Assembly: GCF_903166545.1 (NCBI RefSeq)
Contig: NZ_CAESCH010000003.1
Coordinates: forward strand, 62,001 to 126,000
Source: Metabacillus schmidteae
Lineage (GTDB): Bacteria; Bacillota; Bacilli; Bacillales; Bacillaceae
DNA: 64,000 nt
Direction of reading: 5' to 3'
Shown: positions 17,847 through 27,078 of the stretch, piece by piece
How positions within the stretch are numbered: position 1 is the first letter of the stretch
Layout: each line of letters opens with the position of its first letter
Made by a program: the position numbers and the translations under genes
Notes under the pieces: generated by a model
The model's database searches: none
The model's input: only the letters and a program-made list of their open reading frames with translations
What the model was told of the DNA's origin: nothing

Positions 17847-19011
17847 TCAAAAAGTTACTTTTTCACCTTTAAATGCAGCAATATAAAGTTTTTTCATTTC
17901 TTCTACAGATACTTCCCGGGGATTGGATGATGTACACGGATCTTCAATCGCTCCCGCTGCCATTCGATCCAGCTGTTTTTCAAATTCACTCTCATTTACA
18001 CCGAATTCCTGCAGCGATAACGGAAGGTTTAGCGATTTATTTAAACGGCGAAGCAAATCCGTTAAGGAATCGATTAACTCGTCTTCTGTGTTTCCAGAAA
18101 GGTCAAGCATCTTAGCGATATCAGCAAACCGGGAACCGTCCGCCTTTTTATTAAAATCAATCACGTATGGCAAATAAAGAGCATTCGCAAGGCCGTGCGG
18201 AATGTTAAAAATCGCGCCACTCTTATGTGATAGGCTGTGTACAATACCAAAACCCGTTCGAGAAAGCCATTCCCGCAATAGCCTGGGCATAATGCATCTC
18301 TGCTCTCGCTGCTTTATCTCCAACTACTGATTTTTCAATATTATCCACTGCCATTTTAACCGATTGTATCGCCAACGGATCACTAAATGCGTTATGCATC
18401 GTTGATACGTAGGCCTCGATTCCGTGCGTTAATGCGTCCATTCCCGTATAGGCGACAATGTCAGCCGGCATCGAATATGTCAGCTCCGGATCGATAATGG
18501 CAATATCCGGCGTGATCTCATAACCAAATACCGGATATTTCGTTCCTGTTTCATGATCCGTGATAACAGAAAAAGGTGATACGTCAGTACCTGTGCCACT
18601 CGTTGTAGGAATCGCCGCAAAGCGTGCTTTTTTCCGTAAAGCCGGTAGTGGGTTCGGTGCTTTAACTTTATCAAATGCGAGCTCCGGATTCTCATAAAAA
18701 ATCCACATTAATTTAGCTGCGTCGATCGGTGAACCGCCGCCTGCGGAAATGATCCAATCCGGTTGAAATTCCTCCATCTTTTTTGCACCCTCTAAAGCGG
18801 TTTTTGCAGATGGGTCATTTTCAACACCATCAATGAGCTGTGTTTCAAATCCAGATTCACGTAAATAAGCATCTATTTTATCAAGATAGCCTGATTTTTT
18901 AATGGACTGGCCTCCGATAACAATAGTTGCCTTTTTCCCTTCAAGGGTTTTCAAAACTTCTAAAGATCCTTCTCCATAATAAACATCCCTCGGAATAGTA
19001 AAACGGTTCAT
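17847..19011 (-). pseudogene. Iron-containing alcohol dehydrogenase, frameshifted
   Basis: A group III Fe-dependent alcohol dehydrogenase of ~387 residues in two frames. Frame 1 (19011-18223) runs from MNRFTIPRDVYYGEGS through the NAD(P) motif GGGSPIDAAK and metal-binding DALTHGIEAY to GMAFSN. Frame 2 resumes at FGIVHSLSHKSG and IPHGLANA, which carry the remaining metal His residues. The break lies at a GGGTTTTGG run near 18250 and amounts to one extra base. It resembles clostridial-type butanol/propanediol dehydrogenases more than B. methanolicus methanol dehydrogenase. A homopolymer sequencing error cannot be excluded. Confidence 0.88.
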
Positions 19012-19163
19012 GTGTGTAAATTCTCCTTTTCTGCATTAAAGTAGGCAAGCGTTCAAAAAACATTCAGTGTAAATTTCCCTTATCAATTTTTTTAAAACAT
19101 TAGTGGAACCATGTAACGTTATCAATAGTATTTTATTAAAAAGGTAGTTATTATTAAGAAACC

Positions 19164-19655
19164 TCAGTTATCCCTCTCTACAACGGCACTTAATATCTCT
19201 TCTGTTTTAATCTTAAGTAATTTTTCCAAGAACCTTGTCGTTCCTAAAACTATTTGAATGTCTTCCTCTGTTTGAACGTTTTCCATTTTCTTTTTTTGAA
19301 TCAGTTCATTTATAACTTCTTTGAAAGCATTTGTTTTTATAAGCCATTCTCCAACTAGTTCCTTAGTTGCGTCTCTCTCGTATTCGTTTTTGACAGCAAA
19401 TAAGCTTTTCGTTTTTGTTTCTCTCAGTATTATTGAACTAAATTCAGAATTCATACGAATGCGAAAATAATTCTTTTGACTGTCATAATATTTTTCTTCC
19501 CTTAGCAAAAAATACTCTATCCCTAAAATTATTTCGTAATAAGGGTCTATCTCTGTAGGATAATGAAGCTTTTTTACGTCAAGATTTTTCACAAAGTCTA
19601 AATAGGTTTCCAATCCATAATGAGTATTAATTATTTTTGCATCCATTACATTCAT
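19164..19655 (-). CDS. Conserved hypothetical protein, copy 2
   Basis: 163 residues, paralogue of 14333-14824 in opposite orientation, sharing YGLETYLD, EIxLGIEYFLLR and LVGEWLIKTNAFK. It precedes the alcohol dehydrogenase by ~150 nt, and that spacer is also alignable with the one in copy 1, so gene, spacer and dehydrogenase were duplicated as a unit. The upstream region carries hxl-like operator sequence. No function recognised. Confidence 0.75.
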   Translation of the reverse strand: MNVMDAKIINTHYGLETYLDFVKNLDVKKLHYPTEIDPYYEIILGIEYFLLREEKYYDSQKNYFRIRMNSEFSSIILRETKTKSLFAVKNEYERDATKELVGEWLIKTNAFKEVINELIQKKKMENVQTEEDIQIVLGTTRFLEKLLKIKTEEILSAVVERDN

Positions 19656-19919
19656 GATTTCACTCCCTTTTCACCATCCGGAAATTGTTATGATATCGGA
19701 TACATTTACCGAATTCACACAAATTAGCCTAGTTGCTTTTTTACACTGCATGTCCACCAAACTCGTTCCGAAGGATAGCTATGACTTTACCGGTAAAGGT
19801 ATCCCTATCTAAAGACCGGTACCGCATAAAAAGAGACATGGCGATGACTTGAGTAGTACTTTGTTCTTTTTTCAGAACTTGCACGAGTAATGATTTGTGC
19901 TACTCTCAGTTTACTGGTG

Positions 19920-20016
19920 ATACGTTAGTATAATAAGTATATTCCAATATTGAAAGTTCACACTTTAATTTCACCTAGTAACAAAAAAGGAATATAGTAT
20001 CAAATTGTATACTATT
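19920..20016. promoter_or_regulatory. Copy of hxlA-hxlR intergenic operator sequence
   Basis: GAAAGTTCACACTTTAATTT, CTAGTAACAAAAAAGG and TTGTATACTATT align in order with 10241-10290. The orientation places it upstream of the minus-strand unknown gene and alcohol dehydrogenase as in hxlA. The interval 19656-19919 between gene and operator holds no other supported feature. Confidence 0.5.
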
Positions 20017-20234
20017 AAAACCTAAAGGAATAAGTCCTTGATAGTAGGATCCTGCGGACCAACAAACTAAGTAAGGAAATTATGTTGCATTTGATCAATA
20101 GCGAAAAAACAAGTGCCATCTTCATTTTTTTATTCCAACGTCTAGAATTTACAAATTTTAAAAGCGCAGATTTTTAGATTTATTTTAACTGTTCTCTCAA
20201 AGATTGTGGCTATTGCGCACGATTTAGGTAGTTG

Positions 20235-20272
20235 AAAAGGCGTACATCTGATAACAGATTAGTACGCTTTTT
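20235..20272. terminator. Hairpin terminator
   Basis: AAAAGGCGTAC and GTACGCTTTTT with an inner ATCTG/CAGAT pairing. No gene is recognisable immediately upstream (20017-20234); it may belong to a lost gene. Confidence 0.7.
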
Positions 20273-20418
20273 CCATCTCATTTTTAATGTCAAATCGGGA
20301 GTTGAACTGGAGTAAACGCCCTATTTAGTTAAATAGAACTAAAAATAAAAAAAAGTATATTAATTTCTTCAATGGGTATTATAAGAGTTATATGAATTTA
20401 TAATAGGAGGTTTTACTT

Positions 20419-21567
20419 GTGAAAGCAGTTACTTTTCAAGGTTCCAAGGATATGCAGGTGAAAGAAGTTCCAGATGCGAAGCTTCAACAAAAAGACGATA
20501 TTGTTGTGCGCATTACATCAACAGCGATATGTGGGTCTGATTTACATATTTATCAAGGTGCCTTGCCAGCTGAAAAAGATTATGTAGTTGGCCACGAGCC
20601 CATGGGTATTGTAGAAGAGGTCGGACCAGAGGTAACAAAAGTGAAAAAAGGGGATAGAGTGGTCATCCCATTTAACATTTCATGTGGAAGCTGTTACTAT
20701 TGCCAGCATGATTTGGAGAGCCAATGTGATAATTCTAACCCAAATCCAGAAGTTGATACAGGCGGATATTTTGGATTTACGGAGCGTTACGGGAATCATC
20801 CGGGTGGACAGGCTGAATATTTGCGTGTTCCCTATGGAAATTTTATGCCTTTCGTGATTCCTGAATCTGTTGAACTTGAAGATGAAGCATTACTGTTTAT
20901 GTCTGATGTACTGCCAACTGCTTATTGGAGCATTGAAAGTGCAGGAGTGAAAAAAGGGGATACAGTTGCCGTGCTCGGCTGTGGACCCATTGGTTTGATG
21001 GCGCAAAAGTTTGCCTGGATGAAAGGCGCAAAAAGAGTCATTGCCGTCGATAATCTTCCCTATAGGCTTGAACGTGCCAAAAAAATGAACAATGTTGAGA
21101 TTTTTAATTTTGATGAATTTGATGATATGATTTCTATGGGTTCCCATATTAAAGAAATTACAAGTGGCGGTGTAGATGCCGTCATTGATTGCGTAGGGAT
21201 GGATGGGAAAAAAACACCAATCGAAGCTGTCGAACAAAAGATGAAGCTTATTGGCGGAACCATCAGCCCGATCGAAATCGGTATGAGTGCTGTGAGAAAA
21301 TTTGGAACGCTGCAGCTGACGGGGGTCTACGGCTCTAAATATAACCAGTTCCCTTTAGGAAACATATTTGAAAGAAATGTAAAAATAAAAATGGGTCAGG
21401 CACCAGTCATCCATTACATGCCAATGCTCTTTAAAATGATTACGGAAGGAGAACTGGATCCAACAGAAATCGTCTCTCATAAATTGCGTCTAGACCAGGC
21501 GAGTGAAGCCTATCAAATCTTTAATGATCACGAAGATGGGTGTGTCAAAGTTGTTCTCAAACCCTGA
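20419..21567 (+). CDS. Zinc-dependent alcohol/formaldehyde dehydrogenase-like protein
   Basis: A 382-residue medium-chain dehydrogenase. Catalytic zinc ligands are in TAICGSDLH and GHEPMG; the structural zinc loop is [15 protein letters not shown]; the cofactor loop is [10 protein letters not shown]. The long insert after the structural zinc ([19 protein letters not shown]) is typical of glutathione-independent formaldehyde-dehydrogenase-like enzymes. Location beside the RuMP genes favours aldehyde or alcohol oxidation, but the substrate is not fixed by sequence. AGGAGG precedes GTG 20419. Confidence 0.85.
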   Translation: MKAVTFQGSKDMQVKEVPDAKLQQKDDIVVRITSTAICGSDLHIYQGALPAEKDYVVGHEPMGIVEEVGPEVTKVKKGDRVVIPFNISCGSCYYCQHDLESQCDNSNPNPEVDTGGYFGFTERYGNHPGGQAEYLRVPYGNFMPFVIPESVELEDEALLFMSDVLPTAYWSIESAGVKKGDTVAVLGCGPIGLMAQKFAWMKGAKRVIAVDNLPYRLERAKKMNNVEIFNFDEFDDMISMGSHIKEITSGGVDAVIDCVGMDGKKTPIEAVEQKMKLIGGTISPIEIGMSAVRKFGTLQLTGVYGSKYNQFPLGNIFERNVKIKMGQAPVIHYMPMLFKMITEGELDPTEIVSHKLRLDQASEAYQIFNDHEDGCVKVVLKP

Positions 21568-21612
21568 CCTTCCCAAAAAGTTATAACCATGTTTTTAACA
21601 ATGAAGAACATT

Positions 21613-21658
21613 AAAAGCCCCGTTGGTAAAAGTGTAATTTTACGAACGGGGCTTTTTT
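21613..21658 (+). terminator. Terminator after the zinc dehydrogenase
   Basis: AAAAGCCCCGTT pairs with AACGGGGCTTTT, plus T tail. Confidence 0.9.
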
Positions 21659-21742
21659 ATGCAAAAACAGCTATTTTAACTTTCGTTTAAGTCTAAAATC
21701 ATTTTACGGATTCTCTAATTAGGGAATCGATTTTTTTAATTA

Positions 21743-21780
21743 GGGGTACAGCCAACATTTCGCATAAAACATACGTTAAG
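21743..21780 (+). repeat. Solo Tn3-family inverted repeat (Tn4430-like)
   Basis: A 38-bp sequence from GGGGTACAGCCAACATTTCG to ATACGTTAAG has the length, GGGG start and TAAG end of a Tn3-family terminal repeat and resembles the Tn4430 type from memory. It lies 50 bp outside the left end of the large transposon, in the same orientation, and no partner or transposase was found in the window. Confidence 0.6.
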
Positions 21781-21829
21781 CACATTTCGACATAGAAAAA
21801 ACTCATTTTCTATACGCTAAGCCCATCAA

Positions 21830-21867
21830 GGGGAACCGTCAGGAAAATGCGGATTTACAACGCTAAG
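21830..21867 (+). repeat. Left terminal inverted repeat of the Tn3 element
   Basis: Begins GGGGAACCGTCAGGAAAATG and ends AACGCTAAG. It matches the right end except at positions 5, 7 and 34. It is 37 bp downstream of the tnpA stop on the outside, the usual arrangement. Confidence 0.9.
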
Positions 21868-21903
21868 CACATTTTCGGGATGATTCCCCCATTTTTAACA
21901 ACG

Positions 21904-22596
21904 TTAAGAAAGTTTCAATGGTCTTAAAGAATCTAACGAGATCATTTTCTCTGAATTAAAATGGTATTCTCCTAGCAAATTAATATGTTCCCACCCTAGA
22001 GGCGACATATGGTGTAATAAATCTTCATTAAAACTAGCAGACTGTTTTTGATATTCAACTGCTTTTGTTAGATGTAAGGTATTCCAGATACTGATGCCAT
22101 TGATGATTATATTTAAAGCACTGGCCCTTTGCAATTGATGCTGTATGGTTCTTTCCCTAAGTTCACCTTGTTTTCCAAAGAAAATAGCTCTTGCTAATCC
22201 ATTCATGGCTTCTCCTTTATTCAAACCTCTTTGTATTTTTCTTCTTAATGATTCATCCGATATATAATTCAAAATAAAAATCGTTTTTTCTATTCGGCCC
22301 ATCTCACGTAAAGCAGTAGCTAAGCTATTTTGTCTTGAATAAGAACCTAGTTTCCCCATAATAAGGGATGCTGAAACTGTTCCCTCCCTTATAGAATGAG
22401 CTAATCGCAAAACATCCTCATAATTTTCTTTAATGACCTTTGTATTTATTTGCCCACGTAAAATGGCTTCTAATTTTGGATACTCACTTGCTTTATCTAT
22501 TGTAAATAATTTTGAATCTGATAAATCTCTTATTCTTGGAGCAAATTTAAATCCTAATAAATGAGTCAGTCCGAATATTTGGTCTGTGTAACCAGC
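21904..22596 (-). pseudogene. tnpA: 3' part of Tn3-family transposase gene tnpA
   Basis: 231 codons on the minus strand, starting at AGYTDQIFGLTHLLGFKFAP and continuing through REGTVSASLIMGKLGSYSRQ, LNKGEAMNGLARAIFFGKQG and WNTLHLTKAVE, the C-terminal third of Tn3 TnpA with its last catalytic Glu region (...RGLNKGEAMN). The 5' part lies at 27079-29361. The gene was split by the Tn554-like insertion, so transposase is not made in one piece. Confidence 0.93.
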
Positions 22597-22615
22597 TTTA
22601 ATTGTACTAGTATTA

Positions 22616-22654
22616 GAAGTAGTTATTAACGTATCTTGCGATAGTAACTACTTC
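22616..22654. repeat. Inverted repeat near the left end of the Tn554-like element
   Basis: GAAGTAGTTA and TAACTACTTC (perfect 10-bp arms, 19-nt spacer) lie 20 bp inside the element, a plausible recombinase-binding site or short terminator. Confidence 0.5.
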
Positions 22655-22732
22655 TTTTATATTTCATTAAAGAATTATTATTTGTACTATTAAATTTATG
22701 AATATATAGTATCTTACGAATTAGGGGGTGGA

Positions 22733-23824
22733 ATGTTGAAAGTACAAGAAGTTCTCATTCAAGAGAAGAAAAGATATCTGTTAATTGATAAGAGAGGCTA
22801 TCCGGTCATACCGGTTGCAAAGTATATAAAGTATTTAGATAACATTGGAAAAGCTGAAAATACACTAAAGTCATACTGTTACCATCTAAAGCTTTATTTT
22901 CAATTCCTAGAGGAAAGTCGGTTAAGATATCAAGAAGTGAACCTTGATATCTTGGCTCAATTCATCGGTTGGCTGAGAATTCCCGATCAATCTACAAAAG
23001 TCATTTACTTTGAAGAAACCTTAGCTAAACGATCAGAAAGAACAGTCAATACCATCATAACTTGTGTCATAGGATTCTATGACTATTTGACTCGTAATGA
23101 GGATTACGTGGGAAATGTAAATAATCAATTAAAAAAGCAGGCCCCAGGGCGTTTTAGGACGTTTAAACCCTTCCTCCATCACATTACAAAAGGGAATTCT
23201 TATGATAAAAACATTTTAAAAGTTAAGGAGCCAAAGCGTACAGTTAAAACGTTAAATAAAAACCAATTACAAGTAATTCATAATGCTTGCAGCAATATAC
23301 GGGATGAATTATTGTTCCGTATTTTATATGAAGGTGGATTACGTATTGGAGAGGCCCTTTCTCTGTGGGTAGAGGATTTTGATATTGGTAAAAATGCTAT
23401 TTCGGTTAGGAGATCCAAAACATCCGATGGAGAAAAACGAAAAGTCTATGTATCTATTGAGACTATGAATCTCTTTCAAGATTATCTAATAGACTTTCAT
23501 TCTTACGAAATTGATAGCAATTATGTGTTTATCACCTTAACTGGACCAAATCGTGGTAAACCAATGACTGATGGTTCTGTACGTTCTTTAATTAAACGGA
23601 TGAAGAAAAAAACAGGAATAGATTTTACCCCTCATATGCTTCGGCATACATATGCCACAGAGTTACATGAAGCAGGAGTAGATATTGCCATCATACAGAG
23701 ATTATTAGGGCATGCACACGTTCAAACAACGATACAGACTTATATCCATGCATCCGATGAAACCATACGTGGAAGCTGGGAACAAGCTCAATCAAACAAA
23801 AAAATAGGAAGAAGAGATAAATAA
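22733..23824 (+). CDS. tnpA: Tn554-type tyrosine recombinase A
   Basis: A 363-residue tyrosine recombinase (Tn554 TnpA is about 360). SAM-like core-binding domain at residues ~25-120; catalytic Arg in EGGLRIGEALSLW, HxxR in TPHMLRHTYATELHEAG, and GH plus nucleophilic Tyr in LLGHAHVQTTIQTYIHASD. All active-site residues are present. It overlaps tnpB by one base (TAATG), hence translational coupling. ATG 22733 follows GGGGGTGG. Confidence 0.93.
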   Translation: MLKVQEVLIQEKKRYLLIDKRGYPVIPVAKYIKYLDNIGKAENTLKSYCYHLKLYFQFLEESRLRYQEVNLDILAQFIGWLRIPDQSTKVIYFEETLAKRSERTVNTIITCVIGFYDYLTRNEDYVGNVNNQLKKQAPGRFRTFKPFLHHITKGNSYDKNILKVKEPKRTVKTLNKNQLQVIHNACSNIRDELLFRILYEGGLRIGEALSLWVEDFDIGKNAISVRRSKTSDGEKRKVYVSIETMNLFQDYLIDFHSYEIDSNYVFITLTGPNRGKPMTDGSVRSLIKRMKKKTGIDFTPHMLRHTYATELHEAGVDIAIIQRLLGHAHVQTTIQTYIHASDETIRGSWEQAQSNKKIGRRDK

Positions 23825-25860
23825 TGACACAGAGTACATTGAAAATAAAACCCCTTCCCCACCATCTGGAACAGATAAATGAACCATTACATGGATATTG
23901 GGCAAATGATGTATGGAATGTACAAGAATGTCCCATCCTGGATAAACATTATGATTGGAATAGAAAATTGATTTTTGATAAGGTACACAATCTTAGATTG
24001 AAAAATGAATTAAAATACTATTTTTATAAGGGATTAAAGGAGACAAGGATTTCGATTACCTATGCTTTCATGCATTATTCTCCATGTCTTAAAATTTTTA
24101 CAGAATTCATCTCTCGATACTATGCCAATTTAGATTCTATTATTGATATACAGAAGGAAAAGTTTCTAACAGAATATCGAACATTTCTTGTAGAGAATGG
24201 AAAATCAGTTGAAATTGTACACCGGAAAAAGTCATCACCATGGTTGTCACCAACAGTTCAACCATCTTTGTATATTAGACTCTTTCTTCAAGTTTATGAA
24301 TTTTATTATCAGCTTTATGATGAACGTGATGAAACAGACAAGGATTGTTGGGATGTACGAAAATTGAATATTAATTATAACAATACAATTAGTAGATATT
24401 CATTAGACTTTTCGAAGGTTCCACAACCTTATAGACAATTATTTAAAAAATATATAAAGACTCGCCTAGTTGTTCAGCAATCCATTAGCTTTTCTACAGC
24501 AATATGTTATTTAAATAGACTTTCGTTTTTCTTCACCTTTTTGAAGGGTAAACATCCTGAGTGGAAAGAATTAAACCAGCTATCCAGAATGGATATTGAG
24601 GAGTACATTGAATACTTGCGACATTCCACTATTAAAAAGGGAAAATATTTAATTAATCCAGATCACAATTATGTAAATCGTTTTTTAATAGACCTTAAAA
24701 CGTTTATCTCATACATACAGAAATTCGAATGGGAAGAAGCTCCGACAAAGTCAGTAATTTCACTATTGTCAATTGAAGATATCCCTAAAAAGAAAAGAGC
24801 AAAAGCTGATGAAATTAAATATATCCCGGATGAAGTATGGGAACAGTTAATTTACCATATTAACCAACTTTCCTCAGATCATATACCTATAATTCTTCTA
24901 ATGGAAGCTACAGGTTTTCGAATAAGTGACGTTTTATCACTTAAAATTGACTGCTTAGTAAATCAAGAAGATGGCTGGTGGATTATCGGAGATCAAAGAA
25001 AAGTAAGTTATAAAAATCATAAAGTTCCTATTTCAGAGGAAATTGCAAATGTGGTCCTAGCGCAGCAAGAACTTACAAAAAAGAGATCAACTTTGGACAC
25101 GAACCCTAAGAAATATTTGTTTCCAACACTTAAAGGGAAAAGGATGGGTAATCCCATATCGCAAGATTCCATTAAGTTGAACCTTAATAAACTAGCTAAC
25201 AGATGTAATATTAAGGACAAAGATGGAGAAATTTATTGGTTTAAAAATCATGCGTTCCGACACCGTTACGGTGTTAATTTGATTAATAACGGAATGAATA
25301 TTCTTCATGTTCAAAAACTGATGGCTCATGCCAGTCCTGAAATGACGTTAGTCTATGCCCAAATTCATGATCAAACACTCCGTGATGAATGGGAAAAGGC
25401 TCGCGATATTGGCGCAGTAAGACTAGATACACATGGAGAAGTTATTGTCGCTAATTTAGCTCAACAGGCTGAAGAAAACGGAGTTGAACTGGAATGGATA
25501 CGTCATAACATGGACTCCATTCGTTTAGATCATGGGTTTTGTGTAAAAAGCCCTAAACTTCATTGTGATTTTCTTGAACAGACATTAGAACCACCCTGTA
25601 TTAAAAACAACTGCCGAAGTTTTCACGTTGACAAGACGTTTCTCGACTATTACCAAGAACAGATATCTAAAATGGAAGCTGATATTGGAGTATACAAAAA
25701 ATCCGGAAGGTTACGTTCCGTTGAGTTAATTGAGCCCAAATTAAAAAGATATAAAGAATTAGCAAATGGTTTACTACATACTGGTGGTATCTTTGGTTTA
25801 GATAAAACCAGGCGTGAGTATGTTGGAGATGAACGTGAGAAGGTGATGCAAAATGTCTAA
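23824..25860 (+). CDS. tnpB: Tn554-type tyrosine recombinase B
   Basis: A 678-residue large tyrosine recombinase, slightly longer than Tn554 TnpB (630). Catalytic Arg in MEATGFRISDVLSLK, HxxR in KNHAFRHRYGVNLI, and the His/Tyr box LMAHASPEMTLVYAQIHD. A Cys-rich C-terminal segment (GFCVKSPKLHCDF, then PPCIKNNCR) may bind metal. It overlaps tnpC by 8 nt. It acts with recombinase A in integration and excision of the element. Confidence 0.92.
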   Translation: MTQSTLKIKPLPHHLEQINEPLHGYWANDVWNVQECPILDKHYDWNRKLIFDKVHNLRLKNELKYYFYKGLKETRISITYAFMHYSPCLKIFTEFISRYYANLDSIIDIQKEKFLTEYRTFLVENGKSVEIVHRKKSSPWLSPTVQPSLYIRLFLQVYEFYYQLYDERDETDKDCWDVRKLNINYNNTISRYSLDFSKVPQPYRQLFKKYIKTRLVVQQSISFSTAICYLNRLSFFFTFLKGKHPEWKELNQLSRMDIEEYIEYLRHSTIKKGKYLINPDHNYVNRFLIDLKTFISYIQKFEWEEAPTKSVISLLSIEDIPKKKRAKADEIKYIPDEVWEQLIYHINQLSSDHIPIILLMEATGFRISDVLSLKIDCLVNQEDGWWIIGDQRKVSYKNHKVPISEEIANVVLAQQELTKKRSTLDTNPKKYLFPTLKGKRMGNPISQDSIKLNLNKLANRCNIKDKDGEIYWFKNHAFRHRYGVNLINNGMNILHVQKLMAHASPEMTLVYAQIHDQTLRDEWEKARDIGAVRLDTHGEVIVANLAQQAEENGVELEWIRHNMDSIRLDHGFCVKSPKLHCDFLEQTLEPPCIKNNCRSFHVDKTFLDYYQEQISKMEADIGVYKKSGRLRSVELIEPKLKRYKELANGLLHTGGIFGLDKTRREYVGDEREKVMQNV

Positions 25861-26236
25861 TGAAAACCCAAATACCGAAGGTATTATAAAACATGCAAAG
25901 TTAAAAACGGAAAAGACCATTCAAAAAGTTGAAGAAGCGATCAAAAAGATGATAAAAAAACAAATAAAAATCAATTTTAACTCTGTTTCTGCAGAATCAG
26001 GGGTTTCAAAAGCATTTCTATACAGAAATACAGAACTCCGAGAACGAATCGAAACACTTCGCAATCAACAAGAAGGTCTCCCTTCAATAAAACAAGCTAA
26101 AAGAAATATGAGTGACGCATCTAAAGATGTAATTATTTCTTCCTTACGGAAGAGAATCAAAGATTTAGAGAAGGAAAATAAAGAAATTAAAGAACAAATG
26201 AAAATTAAATTTGGGAAGATTTATGAGGGAATTTAA
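25853..26236 (+). CDS. tnpC: Tn554 TnpC-like accessory protein
   Basis: A 127-residue basic protein (Tn554 TnpC is 125). A predicted helix-turn-helix is followed by a coiled coil (SLRKRIKDLEKENKEIKEQM). In Tn554 TnpC influences orientation and efficiency of transposition. Last gene of the overlapping trio. Confidence 0.85.
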   Translation: MSNENPNTEGIIKHAKLKTEKTIQKVEEAIKKMIKKQIKINFNSVSAESGVSKAFLYRNTELRERIETLRNQQEGLPSIKQAKRNMSDASKDVIISSLRKRIKDLEKENKEIKEQMKIKFGKIYEGI

Positions 26237-26432
26237 GATCTACGATTTTCCCTCCCTGTTTGATTTTCTGTGTAATATGACAATGCCGTTAAAAGATAAG
26301 TTGTATTCAGCAATCGGGCCATTTTCTGGAACAATAGCTTTAAAGAAAATTGAATATAATGATAAAATTTAAGAGAGGTTGTGAAGCGTTGTACTTAAAT
26401 TAACGGGCAAATTTAGGAAGGAGTCGTTTAAG

Positions 26433-26885
26433 ATAAATAAAATTAAAACAATAGTTATCTGTACATCTATCGTACTAATAATTTTGTTTGGTATTACCTT
26501 TTTTGAATACATATTTTTAAGGTTACTCGGATTACAATATAATTCAATCAGTGCTTTAGTATTTTTCTTTGTTATGTATGTATTCCTTGAAATACCTCTC
26601 TCACTCATTACAAATGCGATACCAAAAGCTTTGAGATCTGTTGGTATTATTCAATCAAGCAACGGCTGGTTGTCATTTATTTTGAATACAGGTCTCACTT
26701 TTGTGTTAATGGAGTTACTCGATACATTTATGGTGAATATTGAGATTGCTTCGCAAGGTTCACTCATATTTGCATTGATTTCTGGATTTTTTAATTGGAC
26801 ATTAAGAGAAAATGATAAAGAACCACCAGATATTGATAGCAAAGACTTCAAGGAAATAGAGAATAAATTTGGCTCTCAAAAGTAA
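26433..26885 (+). CDS. YrvL-like membrane protein, passenger of the Tn554-like element
   Basis: About 150 residues with four hydrophobic segments (e.g. TIVICTSIVLIILFGITFF, ALVFFFVMYVFLEIPLSLI) and a charged tail; the pattern resembles the YrvL family of regulatory membrane proteins. The start is odd: a strong AGGAAGGAG (26415-26423) is correctly spaced from an ATA at 26433 that would give MNKIKTIVICTS; the first standard start is TTG 26484 inside the first membrane segment. A start-codon mutation or rare ATA start is possible. Confidence 0.5.
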   Translation: MNKIKTIVICTSIVLIILFGITFFEYIFLRLLGLQYNSISALVFFFVMYVFLEIPLSLITNAIPKALRSVGIIQSSNGWLSFILNTGLTFVLMELLDTFMVNIEIASQGSLIFALISGFFNWTLRENDKEPPDIDSKDFKEIENKFGSQK

Positions 26886-26945
26886 AGGAAGCGTTAGTAA
26901 TAACTAAAGATTAATTTTGAAGCTTTATTATTTTTTAAAATCTTC

Positions 26946-27005
26946 CACAATCGAGCGCGATTGTGAAAGATAATGGCTAACGACTTTAAATCGTTAGTCA
27001 TTTTT
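26946..27005 (+). terminator. Two hairpins at the right end of the Tn554-like element
   Basis: CACAATCG/CGATTGTG (26946-26965) is followed by TGGCTAACGA/TCGTTAGTCA (26974-27000) with a TTTTT tail. The second is a good terminator for the passenger gene. Confidence 0.7.
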
Positions 27006-27078
27006 AAATCTTTCGTTAAGTACATGTCTACAATGAAAGAACACATAATAATTTTAATTTTTTTACAAAAAGGTATTG

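Noticed and set aside
17847..19011. Methanol dehydrogenase of the B. methanolicus type
   Set aside because: N-terminal and cofactor-loop sequence fit clostridial-type iron alcohol dehydrogenases better.
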